Shown: positions 22,069-32,686, counted from the stretch's first letter. The stretch: DNA of 38,544 nt from Gnetum montanum (GCA_015680685.1 MNCI01003306.1:778980-817523); one strand, 5' to 3'. Numbers and translations are program-made. Notes: generated by a model from the letters alone, not told the origin.

Positions 22069-25000
22069 CTAATCCCCAAGATCCTCTTCATCATTTGCTT
22101 TTACTCCACTAGGGCCAGCTCCATCATTAACATGTCCCTACAAATAGAAAATAGAAAACAAAAAAAAAAAAAATAGGTAAGGATAATAAAGAAAGACAAA
22201 CACAAAAATCAGAAAAATAGTAACACTAACAATGAAAACAACAAAACTATACAAAATAATAAATATCACAATAAAACTCTCACAAGTGAGGAAGGTCCTA
22301 AGTTGATCTCCAAATGCCACAGAATCTCCTTCTCGGGCACATTTGCCCAATCCTCCTCCAAGCCAAGATCAATGCGAACGAGTGCTTTGTCTTTGTCCAC
22401 TGGGGTCCAAGTAGGGTGCTCAAGAGAGAATACGCCTGTTGTAGTCTCCCCAGAGGCTGTGGTAATCGTTCTCTCTGGAGATCCCTCCACCTCCGTGCAC
22501 TCGACAAACCTATCATAAGAAGGCCGCAAACCTAACCCATCGATGAACATCTCCGCTCGATGACATTCAACTGACTCTTCCTTCAACCATTTCTTGTATT
22601 GATGCTTGTGGTCATTTTGGTCTTGGCCCCACTTTCATACTTTGGCAGCAAAGGATTTCCAATCTTGACACTTCTTGTTCAATAAATCTATTTGTGCTTT
22701 TTGTTCTGCTAAATCTCGAGTAGCTTGCACCTTACTGTTGAAAACTGCTTGTCACGCTATCACCAGATAATCTAGTAGCAGCAAATTCATAACGGGGTTG
22801 GAGATCCCTTCTCTCCTCTCTCTCTTTTGCTAGTGTCTCCTTCAGTGTGTGAACCTCATCCCATAGATGCTCAGTCGAACACCTTAGGGTCCAAACTATC
22901 TTGGCATTCTGTACGACGCAACCAAAAATTGCATCATAGATCTTTCTTGGGACTTGCTCAGTATCCCCTAGTAACTCAGGGAGAGCATCAATGTGGGTGG
23001 CTTTAGAAGGATCCCACTAGAGTTTGGTGTCTGCAAGTGCACACATAAATTAGGCATGATTTAAGATAAACACAAAGAAACATAGTAAAACCAGACACTT
23101 AGCATAACATCTAATGAACACGCACCTAGTTCAGGATGAGCTTCTTGTAAGCAGGTGACCACCTCATTAACAATGCCTGCAACAAAATCCATTTTGCTAG
23201 GCATCTCAAGCCATGGCCTCAATGGGTCAATTGATGTGGGATGAGTAGGGGAGGTTTCTTCGATTGGACCCTGTGATCCTGATGTAGCTTCTCGGGATAT
23301 AGGTGCCTTAGGAATTATAGCATCTACTCCAAAATGGTCAAAATAGTCAAGAACAACACATAAAAATCAAAAGAGACGAAATCTAGATTGAGCTAAAGAG
23401 GAACATACCAAAAAGACCTTCGCTGTCCAGCTTAGATGGATCACCAAGCTGCAAAGATCTATCAAAGAAACCATCAGGGACATCCCTTTCATTACTTGAA
23501 TGCCAAAGTGCATCCAAGACCTTTGTAGGCTTCATTCCCACGTTGCTTATCCCCTCCTCTTGTGTGGCAAGAATTTCCCCCTCCTCGATTATTGCTTCCT
23601 TTTCTTTGCCTTCCTCCTCAGGTATAGGAGCCATGATCTCTCTCTCCTCCTCCGGACTCTCATCTAAAAAAAAAATAACAGAACCTTAAAGCTAGTAAGT
23701 ATAGCTCATAAGTATATCCAATAGCAATATAAACCAAAAACCAAAACATATGGCAAAAAAAAAGGACAAACCACTTACCCTCCATCGGCAATATAAATCG
23801 GATCTTCTTCGCCCTTGGAGGTCTCACGTTTGGGGCAGATTCCTTTACATGATCCTTCCTTTTCACCTCTGCCTTGGACTTTCCTACAGTCTCACTAATT
23901 AAGCATTTAGCCCTCTTAATAGATGCATGCAACCTAGGTGGTTCCAATCCCAAGCTGTCATGGGAATGATGAGAATGGCTGGCCATACCTCCACTAGTAA
24001 CCGATACAGACTCCTCAATCTCTTTAGGTGGGTCCTGAGATCTAGTGGTGCTATATAAGTGGTGAATCCAAGGGCAAGATAGTTGCGAATGGTCTCTCAA
24101 AATGTAGTGGTTATTCTCATGAACTACCAAGAATTCAGCGAACTTGTGCAATTATCTCGCAAAGAAAGCAAAGGTGAACTAGGATTTTGTATGAATGCTT
24201 GAACGTAACCTGATAATTTCCCCATGAAGGCCAAAACCTAGAAATTATGCCCAATTATATTACATGCCTATCTCCAAAATTGCACACATCACACGAGAAA
24301 ATTCAATCCCAAGGATTTTCTCTTGAGAAAGAGACTTAGGAAATGCCCGTGCTCGAAAGAGAGGATATAGGAAGTTCACTTCCGTCAACTGGGTATCATC
24401 TCACATGGCAAATCCCTTAGGACCCTTAGATAAACCCAACCACTACTCAAGCTCCCTTATGACTTGTCCATCCTTAGTTACCCTATCCATGGCTATCGTG
24501 GCACCATTCATGGGAACACCAAAAAGATTAGAAAGAAACTCATTGGTTAGGCGGAATGATACCTTCACTCCCCAAACCCATGTGGTAAAATGGGAAGCAT
24601 TGTTACTAAAGGAGTCAACAATCGTAACCATCTCAGTAGTCGGAACGCTAGGAGTCAAGGCTATAAACAGGTCTATCAAACCAGCCCCGGTGAGGTGACT
24701 GATAATCAAATTAGAAGCTTGCTTCTATAACCACTTTTGTGATTGTTCTACCTCCCCGTACTTTGTAAAAAGTGTAGCCTCAGTACACCCTGTAGTAATA
24801 GTAACTTCTTCAAGGAGGATGACTGCTGTAAAAGAAAAACATAGAACAAAAAGTTAGAAAAGGGATACAACATGTAATGATGCAATAGAAAAAGGGAAAA
24901 TGGAGTCTAATGTGCAGTTACTCATCATCTGTGGCTAGTGAAGGTGAGGTGGGCACAGGATCAATCCTTTGAGGAAGAATTGGCCATTAGGAGACCAATC

Positions 25001-25909
25001 CTTATGTAACCAACCATGGGCCTAGCAATGCTCAAAGGCTCTTGAAAATTGCTTGTGGGAGTCAACAAGGGCCATCTTGGTCTAGTCTAACACTTGACAT
25101 GAAGAATGGGGCCCGCCATAAAAGTCTTCAACGATGTTCGCACTAAAGAAAGCCCATCATCATCTTCATGCATCCCAGGTTCATCAAAATGGGGCCTACA
25201 TGGGGAAACAACATGCACATTTAGATGATGACATAAAATTAAAAAGAAATCACAAGTTAAAGTAAGTCACGAAGGAGCATACCTGTCCACTTTGTATATC
25301 GTCCCAGTTTGAAATAAGGTATGCACATGGAGAGCTAGGAAAAGTGTGTTGCTGTTGTTGTAATGACTACAGGTAGGCAGCTCCCACACATAGGTTAAAG
25401 GACAAGTGGATCTAGGACCCTCAGCAGAGCCTCCCTCCACTCTAAACAGTCCTTCATCGATATCAATAATGAAGGCTAGCATGTCTTATGTAGCCCCAGG
25501 TAAAATGGTCTCGATAATATCACGAGCTATCTGTTCACTTAGATGAGACCATATGACAACACTAAAATTTTGTAGTATAAACGACAAGAGTGAACTAGCC
25601 TCAGAATGGAACCATATTACATGGGGCCCAATTCGCATGTCATAGGGAGGCATGTCTGGCCCAAGGGGGCCAAACCAAGTAAGCACCCCAATAAGCTCAA
25701 TAACGAGGAGAGAAGATTTAGGTCTCCTACACATAACCGAAAAATTGGGTAAGTGAAGAATCCAAGAACTAACAATAGGTCAACATCACATAAAACCAAA
25801 AAATCACATAAACAAATATACCACCCCATGAGACGAGGACACTAACATCTATTTAGTGTAATCTTATGCTTACTGGGGTACATTGAAATCCATTTAAGAA
25901 TGAATCCAT
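22069..25909 (-). pseudogene. Antisense multi-exon gene nested in the retrotransposon intron
   Basis: Exons on the - strand: A 25909-25822, B 25726-25283, C 25195-24922, D 24825-23779, E 23663-23409, F 23323-23126, G 23030-22284, H 22137-22069 (stop TAG). Introns are 85-150 bp, GT-AG, T-rich. Junctions B/C (phase 2), D/E, E/F, F/G (phase 1) and G/H (phase 0) keep the frame; A/B and C/D do not fit exactly. Total about 1,040 codons. Exon D carries a globular domain with W-V-x-G-V-K-V-S-F near 24570, weakly like the domain annotated as putative plant transposon protein. Exon E is Glu-rich, exon G a charged coiled coil, exon H an acidic tail (GHVNDGAGPSGVKANDEEDL). About a dozen stops (TAA/TAG/TGA for Gln/Arg) and a one-base frameshift near 22745 show it is dead. 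The function is unknown. Confidence 0.75.
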
Positions 25910-25989
25910 GTTTAAATCATTAATCCCAGAAAAATAATAAACAATATAAAAAATATAAAATTTAGAAATCATTGAACATCCTCTCAAAG

Positions 25990-27140
25990 GTAACTTCTCC
26001 AACACTCATACTAGCTACACCAAGTCAAGTTGGCCTGTAACCAAGTCACGTTGGGCTTTCCTACATTCTAACTCATGCTAGGGGCTGCTATTTTGTTCTA
26101 AAAATGTTCTCCTTGAAAAACCCAGGACTGAAAATCCAAAATCCAAGGTCACGTTGCCTTGGGTGAAAAATTCAAAAATCATGGTCATGCTTCCCCAAGG
26201 GTCAAAACTGAAAAATCAAGGTCATGCTACCTTAGCCAAAAATCCAAAATCAAGGTCACACTACAAAGGGAAAGAAACTAAAAATTCATGGTCACGCTGC
26301 CCCAGGGGCGAAATCTAAAAATTGCAGGCACGCTGAACTTCCAAGGTTTGTAGGTCATGCTGTTTGCCCAAAATTTACAGGTCAAACGCTGCCCTAGATT
26401 GAAAATTCAAAAATCCAGTCATGCTGAAACCCAGAAATTACAGGCATGCTGAAATCAAAAATTTGAATCATGAAAAGATTCAACATTGCAGTCACACTGA
26501 ATTCCCCAAATTTCTAACATCTTAGTAGTCACACTATCTTCCAAGACTGAAAAATTTCCCCAAAAACCCCAAGAATTATAGGTCATGCTGCCCTCTAAAA
26601 ATGAAAATATTTTTCCTCAAAAATTTAGGGTCATGTCATTTATTCCTTGCCTCAAAACTAAGAGAAATTCACAAGTAACGTTGCCTTGAAATATCCCGAC
26701 TCATGCCGCTCTCAAGAACCAAAAAAAAAAATGTTGCAGTTATGACCCTGCAATTAGAAAGCCAGAATTTTCGCAACAGGACGCCAAGGAAATCAAAAAC
26801 CTATGCACTCACGCCCCAAGCCAAAAATCTCAAAAACCCCAAGCACAAATTCTAGCCCTAGGTAACGCTACTTGCAGAAATGCCAAAGAAAAATTAGGGG
26901 CAAAGAATTTACCTGTGTAGAGCCTTCTTCCACGTTAGAATCCTAACTTGGGGGAGACGGTGAAGGAGTTCTTCACTCTCCTCCACAAACACTAGGGCTA
27001 CTTACTTCCTTTCCTTACCCCCAGTTGCCTTGCCCTTGCCCTTGTCTCCCATGGTCATGCTGACGCTAGCGCCTTGACTCACGCTGCACTCTGGGTAGGT
27101 CACGTTGCTCTTCTAATTGCTAGCAACTCACGCTAATAGA
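25990..27140 (+). repeat. Stretch with about twenty GTCACGCTG/GTCATGCTG words
   Basis: On the + strand the word GGTCACGCTG or a one-step variant (CACG to CATG or CACA, GCTG to GTTG) recurs every 30-70 bases, usually followed by CC and then AAAAATC/CAAAAT-rich spacer. Examples lie near 26149, 26183, 26219, 26290, 26361, 26489, 26581, 27053, 27077 and 27097. It is not a simple tandem repeat because spacers differ. The same word occurs in the LTR palindrome and the leader repeats. Confidence 0.75.
26913..27052 (-). pseudogene. Possible first exon of the antisense gene
   Basis: On the - strand an ATG at 27052 opens a Lys/Gly-rich start (MGDKGKGKATGGKERK). After one TAA (codon 17, one step from CAA) the frame continues to a good donor, CACAG|GTAAATT (exon end 26913). 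AT-rich sequence upstream (27180-27240) could hold a promoter. If real, a first intron of about 1 kb follows, made largely of TCACGCTG-type repeats. Alternatively the gene starts at the ATG at 25909, which has a good context (AAACATGGA). Confidence 0.4.
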
Positions 27141-27720
27141 AATGAGGGTTTCTTTTTCAAAATTCTCTTTTCTACCCCCCCTCCTTGGAAATTTTATTTT
27201 ATTTTATTTTAATTTATTTAAGTTTTGGGCCTTTTATTTTAAGTTCCTCTTCTTATTTTAATTACGCATGTTCTTCAAACCATCTTTGCCTTATGCTTGC
27301 CCAAATTTCCTTGTCATTCCAATCCTCCCAAATCGGGCCCAAAATTTCTTATGAACAAAGGAGGAAAGTGCAGAAAATCAAAAAAAATGAATAAACATAT
27401 ATAAACACTTGAAAATTTCATAAAATTTCATAAAACTTTAAAATCTCCATAACCTTATTGTCCACCCAAAAATTTAAAATTTGAATATAGAATATAAAAA
27501 TTTTAAAATAGTGCATACACTCAGTTCAAATGGAAAATCAACATGTAGCCCGTTATGGCCTTAAACTACCATATGGCCCGGTATGGCCATAAACTGCCAT
27601 GACTTCCACTGCATCTCCTAATTTTGTCAGTACACCATTTAATTATCCTATGTTCGTTTACACTTTGTAACTCTCCTACTGAGGGAGTGTCTCTTACATC
27701 GCTCCCACTTTAATTGATAG
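27053..27720 (+). other. Right end of the intron
   Basis: No gene. It contains a T/A-rich block at 27185-27245, two diverged copies of a repeat of about 30 bp at 27548-27602 (CCC-GTTATGGCC-TTAAACTACCAT type, related to the left-end 27-bp repeat) and the pyrimidine-rich acceptor region. Confidence 0.5.
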
Positions 27721-28890
27721 GAGTGAATACCATGGCCACCAACAACATCCTCTCAACATTTTCTCTTAGTGGACCATACAGAGATGTAGAAAGAGCGATC
27801 AACCTAGAATCCTTGGATCTAAATCCATTCACCTGTACCGATTTGATAGCTTCCACTCAAGAAACGTTAGACTGGCCTAAAAATGTAGCTAAAACTCTAG
27901 ATCTAGAAGCCAACAATATCACTGAAGATCCTCTGGTTGAAATCCCCATCACCATAGTCAATGAAGAAGCCAGAACCTTGAAATTAAGTGGCCTACTAGA
28001 CCCACAACTTGTAGGTGACATTACTCAGGTGTTAAAAGACAACATAAAAATGTTCGCATGGTCATATATAGACATGCTAGGACTAGACCCTTGGATCATC
28101 CAACACAACATTATTCTTGATGAAAAAATTAAACCAGTAAAGCAAAAAGCATGAAAGGTTAAACCCGAAGTGGCATTAGCAGTCTACGCTGAAATCATAA
28201 AGCTATACCAAGCCGGTTTTATCCGAGTCATCAATTATTTTGATTGGATATCAAACATTGTTGTAGTTCCTAAGAAGAATGGTAGTATACACATATGCAT
28301 CGACTTTCGCGATCTCAATATAGCCACTATAAAGGATGATTTCCCATTACCTAGTATTGATCAACTTATTGACATGACTACTGGGCATGCGCTATTGTCC
28401 TTCATGGATGGATTTTCGGGCTACAATCAAATAAGAATCAATGCAAAACATCAACTTAGGATAACTTTTATGACACCTTGGGGAACATTCTATTATGCAA
28501 TGATGCCATTCATCCTTAAAAATGTAGGTGCCACATATCAGCGAGCAATGACATACATATTTAGTGATTACATGCTCAATTTTGTCAATGATTATGTTGA
28601 CGATATAGCGGTCAAATCTAAAACAGCTGAATAACATGCAAAAGATCTAGACTTAGTGCTTAAACAGTGTCTCAAATATGACCTTAGGCTTAACCCAAAG
28701 AAGTGTATCTTCGGTGTTTAAACAGGAAAAATTCTTGGTTTCCTAGTCTCCAAAACAGGGATACGGGTAGACCCCAATAAGGTCAAAGAAATAACCAATA
28801 TGCAACCTCTAAGAAACCTTACTAAACTACGTGGCCTCTAAGGTAGACTTCAATTCATCAAACTCTTTATCGAAAGGCTGACGGATAAGT
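27721..28890 (+). pseudogene. pol: Reverse transcriptase of the Tat/Ogre-like element
   Basis: RT copies the element RNA into DNA. Reading frame 3 is kept from here to 31310 with no frameshift. Visible motifs in order: V-P-K-K-N-G near 28266, D-F-R-D-L-N near 28302-28319, D-G-F-S-G-Y-N-Q near 28407, a degraded M-P-F-x-L-K-N block near 28503, and the catalytic Y-V-D-D at 28593-28604, intact. Stops are TGA 28152, TAA 28632, TAA 28719, TAA 28839 and TGA 28914 (just after), each one C-to-T step from CGA or CAA. If the predicted intron is used, this exon begins with the last two bases of a Gly codon. Confidence 0.93.
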
Positions 28891-28929
28891 TGAGTCCCAT
28901 GCAACATCTATTATGAAAGAATGTACATT

Positions 28930-29405
28930 TCCAATGGACTCAACAATGCCAAGAAGTGTTCGAGAACATAGAACAAGGGTTGGCTCAACTACCAACTGTT
29001 TATCCTCCACAAAGTGACAAACATTTCTACATCTACCTTGCAACTTCTGATTCCTCCATTGCATCCATGCTTTATCAAAAACATCAAGATGGAGCTGAAA
29101 TCCCTGTATATTACCTGAGCCACACATTAATTGCCTATGAACAACGATACAATGACGTAGAAAAATCATGCCTCACCCTCGTCTTCTCCTTGAAGAAATG
29201 GCGGCATTATCTCTTCCATAATCAAGTTTACATCATTTGCAAGGATAATGTCCTTCGTGCCATCACTAATAACATCTATGAGTCAAGTAGGTTAGCTAGG
29301 TGGCAAGCGATGATTGTAGAGTTTGACTTGCACTATGTTGTTCAATTTGCCACAAAAGGTCAAGCAATAGTTACGCAACTAACTGTTTCACCAATGCACA
29401 ATCAA
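28930..29405 (+). pseudogene. pol: RNase H domain (first, retroviral/gypsy type)
   Basis: It removes the RNA strand after reverse transcription. In the pol frame, the first acidic residue is in the A-T-S-D-S-S-I-A motif (about 29041-29064), the Glu in N-D-V-E-K near 29152-29166, and the third in C-K-D-N-V-L near 29238-29256. The stretch has no internal stop. It is followed by a linker interrupted by the N-flanked duplication. Confidence 0.88.
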
Positions 29406-29408
29406 AAA

Positions 29409-29609
29409 ACAATAAATCCCAAATTCCCAGATGAAAATGTTAATAGTGTAGACACCATACCTGATAACTACGAGGAAATTCTCTACTTTGATGAAGCTTC
29501 AACCTCTNCAACAATAAATCCCAAATTCCCAGATGAAAATGTTAATAGTGTAGACACCATACCTGATAACTACGAGGAAATTCTCTACTTTGATGAAGCT
29601 TCAACCTCT
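29409..29609. repeat. 99-bp exact duplication around an N inside pol
   Basis: Bases 29409-29507 and 29511-29609 are identical, offset by 102, with N at 29508 and two extra bases. The join duplicates the start of the second RNase H. The offset is a multiple of three, so the frame survives. Exact identity beside an N argues for unmerged contig ends. It should be collapsed before measuring the pol protein. Confidence 0.9.
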
Positions 29610-29965
29610 CGAGGAGGAAGTGTTGTGGCCATTTTAGCATACCCCTATGGAGAAATCCAACCTTTTGCCTACCACTTAACCTTTCCTTGCACCAATAATG
29701 TGGTAGAATACAAAGGTCTTCTTAGAGGCCTTCAAGTAGCATTAGCTTCAGGAATCTCACACCTTGTAGTTTGAGGGGATTCGTAATTAGTCATTAATCA
29801 AGTCACTGAGGTTTATGCATGCAAAGCTCTCCATCTGCAACCATATTGTGATTTGACCAAACATTTGGTAAGGCAACTAGTAGAAGTAGATATGCAACAT
29901 GTCCCTAAAAGCGAAAACACAATTGTTGATGCACTTGCTACGCTAGCCTTAAACATAACACTCGA
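29560..29965 (+). pseudogene. pol: Second RNase H, archaeal type (Tat hallmark)
   Basis: Tat-lineage elements carry an extra RNase H related to archaeal/plant RNase HI between the usual RNase H and integrase. Here it shows Y-F-D-E-A-S with the first Asp near 29589, the N-N-V-V-E-Y-K motif with Glu near 29706, G-D-S with the third acidic residue near 29778, and V-D-A-L-A-x-L-A with the last Asp near 29928. All four catalytic acidic positions are present. Two stops surround the GDS motif (TGA 29772, TAA 29784), each a C-to-T or G-to-A change. Confidence 0.9.
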
Positions 29966-30015
29966 AATGTTCCATGCATTTCCAAGCTCTATAACAAGTT
30001 GTGCTGAACCTATAA

Positions 30016-31310
30016 TTAACACTCTAGATGAAATGCCTATAGCATTCGTTAGTACAACACATGCAATAGAATGGTACGATGACATAAAAGAGTACCTTCT
30101 AAGAGGTGAACCTCCAGAATACTTTACAAATGCTCAAAAAGACATCGTACTTAAACATTCCCGCCAATACACATTAATAAGAGATACCTTGTGTCGTAAA
30201 TCATATGAAGGTATTCTGCTAATGTGCGTTAGTAGCATTGATGGTCAAAAGATCATAGAACAAATCCACGAAGGACTTTGTGGAGGGCACATAGCACCTA
30301 AAGCAATGGCAACAAAGATTAGGTGCTTAGGTTACTACTAGCCACACATGGAATATGATTGCATCTTCAAGGTCAGAACGTGTGACATTTTCCAAAAGCA
30401 TGGTAACCTAATACACATGCCACCCAGCGAACTGCATACAACACAAATCACATGGCCATTCCAAAAATGGGGTTGAGACTTAATTGGACCAATAACACCA
30501 TCATCCTCCGTAGGACATAGCTTCATTATCACTGCGACTGAATATTTCACAAAGTGGGTGGAAGCTATTCCCCTTAGGAAGACTACCTCAAAACACATTT
30601 GCACTTTCATAATAAAAAATATCATGATCCATTTTGGTATTCCAATGATCATCGTTACTAACAATGGACCATAGTTTAACAGTGCAGATACTAAAATCTT
30701 CTATGAGAGTCTGGGCATTAAACATGCATTTTGATCACCTTATTACCCACAGAGCAATGTTCAAGTGGAGGCTACAAATAAAACTATCATCATGGTGCTG
30801 AAAAAGATGCTGAATCATAGCAAGAAATGATGGCATGAACAATTAGTCTACACATTGTGGGCTTATAGAACAACACATCGAACATCCACAGGTAAAACTC
30901 CATATAGTCTTGTATATGGATCTAAAGCTGTTTTACCTTTAGAATTGTAGGTTCCCTCATTGTGGATAACTCTCTATGGTCTCCTCGATGAAAGTCAAAA
31001 AAATGAACTACGCATCGCTGACCTTGACTTGGTAGAGGAGGAATGTGTGCAAACACTTGATCAAATCGAATGGTATCAAAAATAACAGAGGCAAAGGCAT
31101 AAGCACGATCTCCATAAACACCCAATCAAAGAAGGAGATCTAGTCCTTAAGGCCACCCGTGAACATCCAGATAAATTCTTAGCCAACTAGGAAGGGCCTT
31201 ACTTGGTTACCAAGGCATACAATAATGGAGCATTCCAACTTGCTGACATGGACAGAAATGAGTTCGCCAATCCTCCAAACCACTTGTGCTTGAAACGATA
31301 CTATATTTGA
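30016..31310 (+). pseudogene. pol: Integrase and end of pol
   Basis: It inserts the DNA copy into the genome. The zinc-binding module has His 30267, His 30288 and Cys 30381, but the second Cys is Phe (TTC 30390). The core has Asp 30477-30479, Asn in place of the second Asp (AAC 30660-30662, a G-to-A change) and Glu 30768-30770, with 35 residues between the last two (DD35E spacing). The GPY motif is near 31194. The natural stop is TGA 31308-31310 after K-R-Y-Y-I. Internal stops include 30339, 30474, 30672, 30732, 30828, 30945, 31083 and 31188, mostly Trp, Gln or Arg codons with one transition. Confidence 0.92.
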
Positions 31311-32686
31311 CAAACTTGAGGTACGTGATTAGTCTTGGCATCATGAATTAAAACTGATACCACAGATTAGTCTTGGCATCATGACATAAAATTTATATCA
31401 CAGAACAGTCCTGGAATTATGACTTAAAACTGATACCACAGAGCTCCGTCTGGTATGACACTAAACTACCGCATCCATCTACCATGATGAGAAACTAGCA
31501 TCCAGAGTCCACTAAGACTATAAATTGATTTGCCTCTTCATAGTCCGCTATGACTATAAATTGGCAATGCACCATTTGCTATGATGCTAAATTGGCGCTG
31601 TCCAAGGGGTTATGACATGAAACTAACTTGCAATGGTCCACTAAGACTATAAACTGGCGACTTCATCAACGACCAGGCAAAAATTTGAAAAGATGTGTTG
31701 CTACAATTGGTTGTTCATGTTCCACAAAAACTTGCGGCATGATTTCTCCCATGGACACTAATGAAGTTGATGTTGTTCATAATTCTAGTTTCTTTGAAAA
31801 TTGCACATGGTAATTCCATCTCCTTGTTTCAAGTGCTTAGCTGATTGTTTCATTTGTGTTTTTTTTGTGTCATCTTGGAGTTGTGTTTGCAAGATGACAC
31901 TCCTAAGATGTTTGTGCATAAATGCACTTCATCATGATGACAAGGTATCACATTCTTCTTGACACACGTAACTGGGTTAATCAATCCACTCATAAGTACA
32001 TTCCTGACTCCCGATGCATTCCCTATTTTCCCATCATGTCAAATTATCCTATTCAATTACTCTTCCTAGAAACATTCTATTCACCCCAAAGCTCTTGATA
32101 TATTGTTGCACACTGTGACTCTTTAACTAGTTGCAACACAAAACATAGTACATAATGCATGATGCAAAAATGCAAGTGCTCTCAAAAAGACTGATATAAA
32201 TAAAAATAAAAGAAAAAGAAAGAAAAAATAAAGCAAAAACAAAGGAAAAGAAGAAACAAAGAAAAAAAAACAACTACACTTGTGTCTCAAAGAGACCATG
32301 TTGTACATCGTCGCGTAGCTTTGACTATTTATGATGGGCTCCCATAAACACTCTACGAGAGTCCCATTTCTCCAAAGAAGGCACCTCTAATGTCTTGGTT
32401 CCAAGCCTGCTGAAGACTCGACTTTTGACAAAGACCAATGACATAACTTGTTCACACGAGAGCATTTCTCTCCCATAATTCCAACAGCAATTATCACCCT
32501 TGATCAATTCCTGACTTCCCTTGTTACAATCCCTTGCATCTTGAACCACATTCCCTCAATCCCATGTACTTCTAGGCACAGTGCAATGACATATGGCCAA
32601 GGGCTAATGGTTAATGTTGGTATTTGGTTGTTCATGGTGTTTTGTACTTCTTTGTTGATGTCTCTTGGGTGGATTCCTCCAGACGT
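31311..32686 (+). other. 3' untranslated region with tandem repeats
   Basis: No gene. Behind pol come four 38-bp units (31327-31478), then about eight looser units of 30-45 bp up to about 31680 sharing GACTATAAATTGGC/ATGACxxxAAACT words. The rest is unique, with a purine-rich A/G tract at 32186-32275 that gives a false Phe-rich ORF on the opposite strand. Tandem repeats in the 3' untranslated region are a known habit of Tat/Ogre elements. Confidence 0.7.
31327..31478 (+). repeat. Four 38-bp tandem repeats
   Basis: Units start at 31327, 31365, 31403 and 31441, exactly 38 apart. The consensus starts GATTAGTCTTGGCATCATGA and ends AAAACTGATACCACA; the fourth is diverged. Confidence 0.9.

Larger units (their letters stand above)
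21298..27720 (+). other. Predicted Ogre-type intron between protease and RT (6,423 bp)
   Basis: The donor is GAAG|GTGAGT (GT at 21298-21299), a near-perfect plant 5' splice site. The acceptor is TTGATAG|GA (AG at 27719-27720) behind a pyrimidine-rich tract with TCTCTTAC and CTCCCACTTT. One base of a Gly codon before the intron and two after it restore a Gly codon and bring protease and RT into one frame (phase 1). Ogre elements are known to have a spliced intron at exactly this place. The unspliced sequence has stops in all + frames. It holds 27-bp repeats at its left end, the antisense gene in the middle and a TCACGCTG-rich stretch on the right. Confidence 0.75.

Noticed and set aside
22303-22535. 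+ strand ORFs opposite exon G
   Set aside because: The - strand frame continues into exon H through a phase-0 splice and has coiled-coil composition; the + frames lead nowhere.
32123-32308. Phe-rich - strand ORF
   Set aside because: It is a shadow of the A/G tract at 32186-32275.
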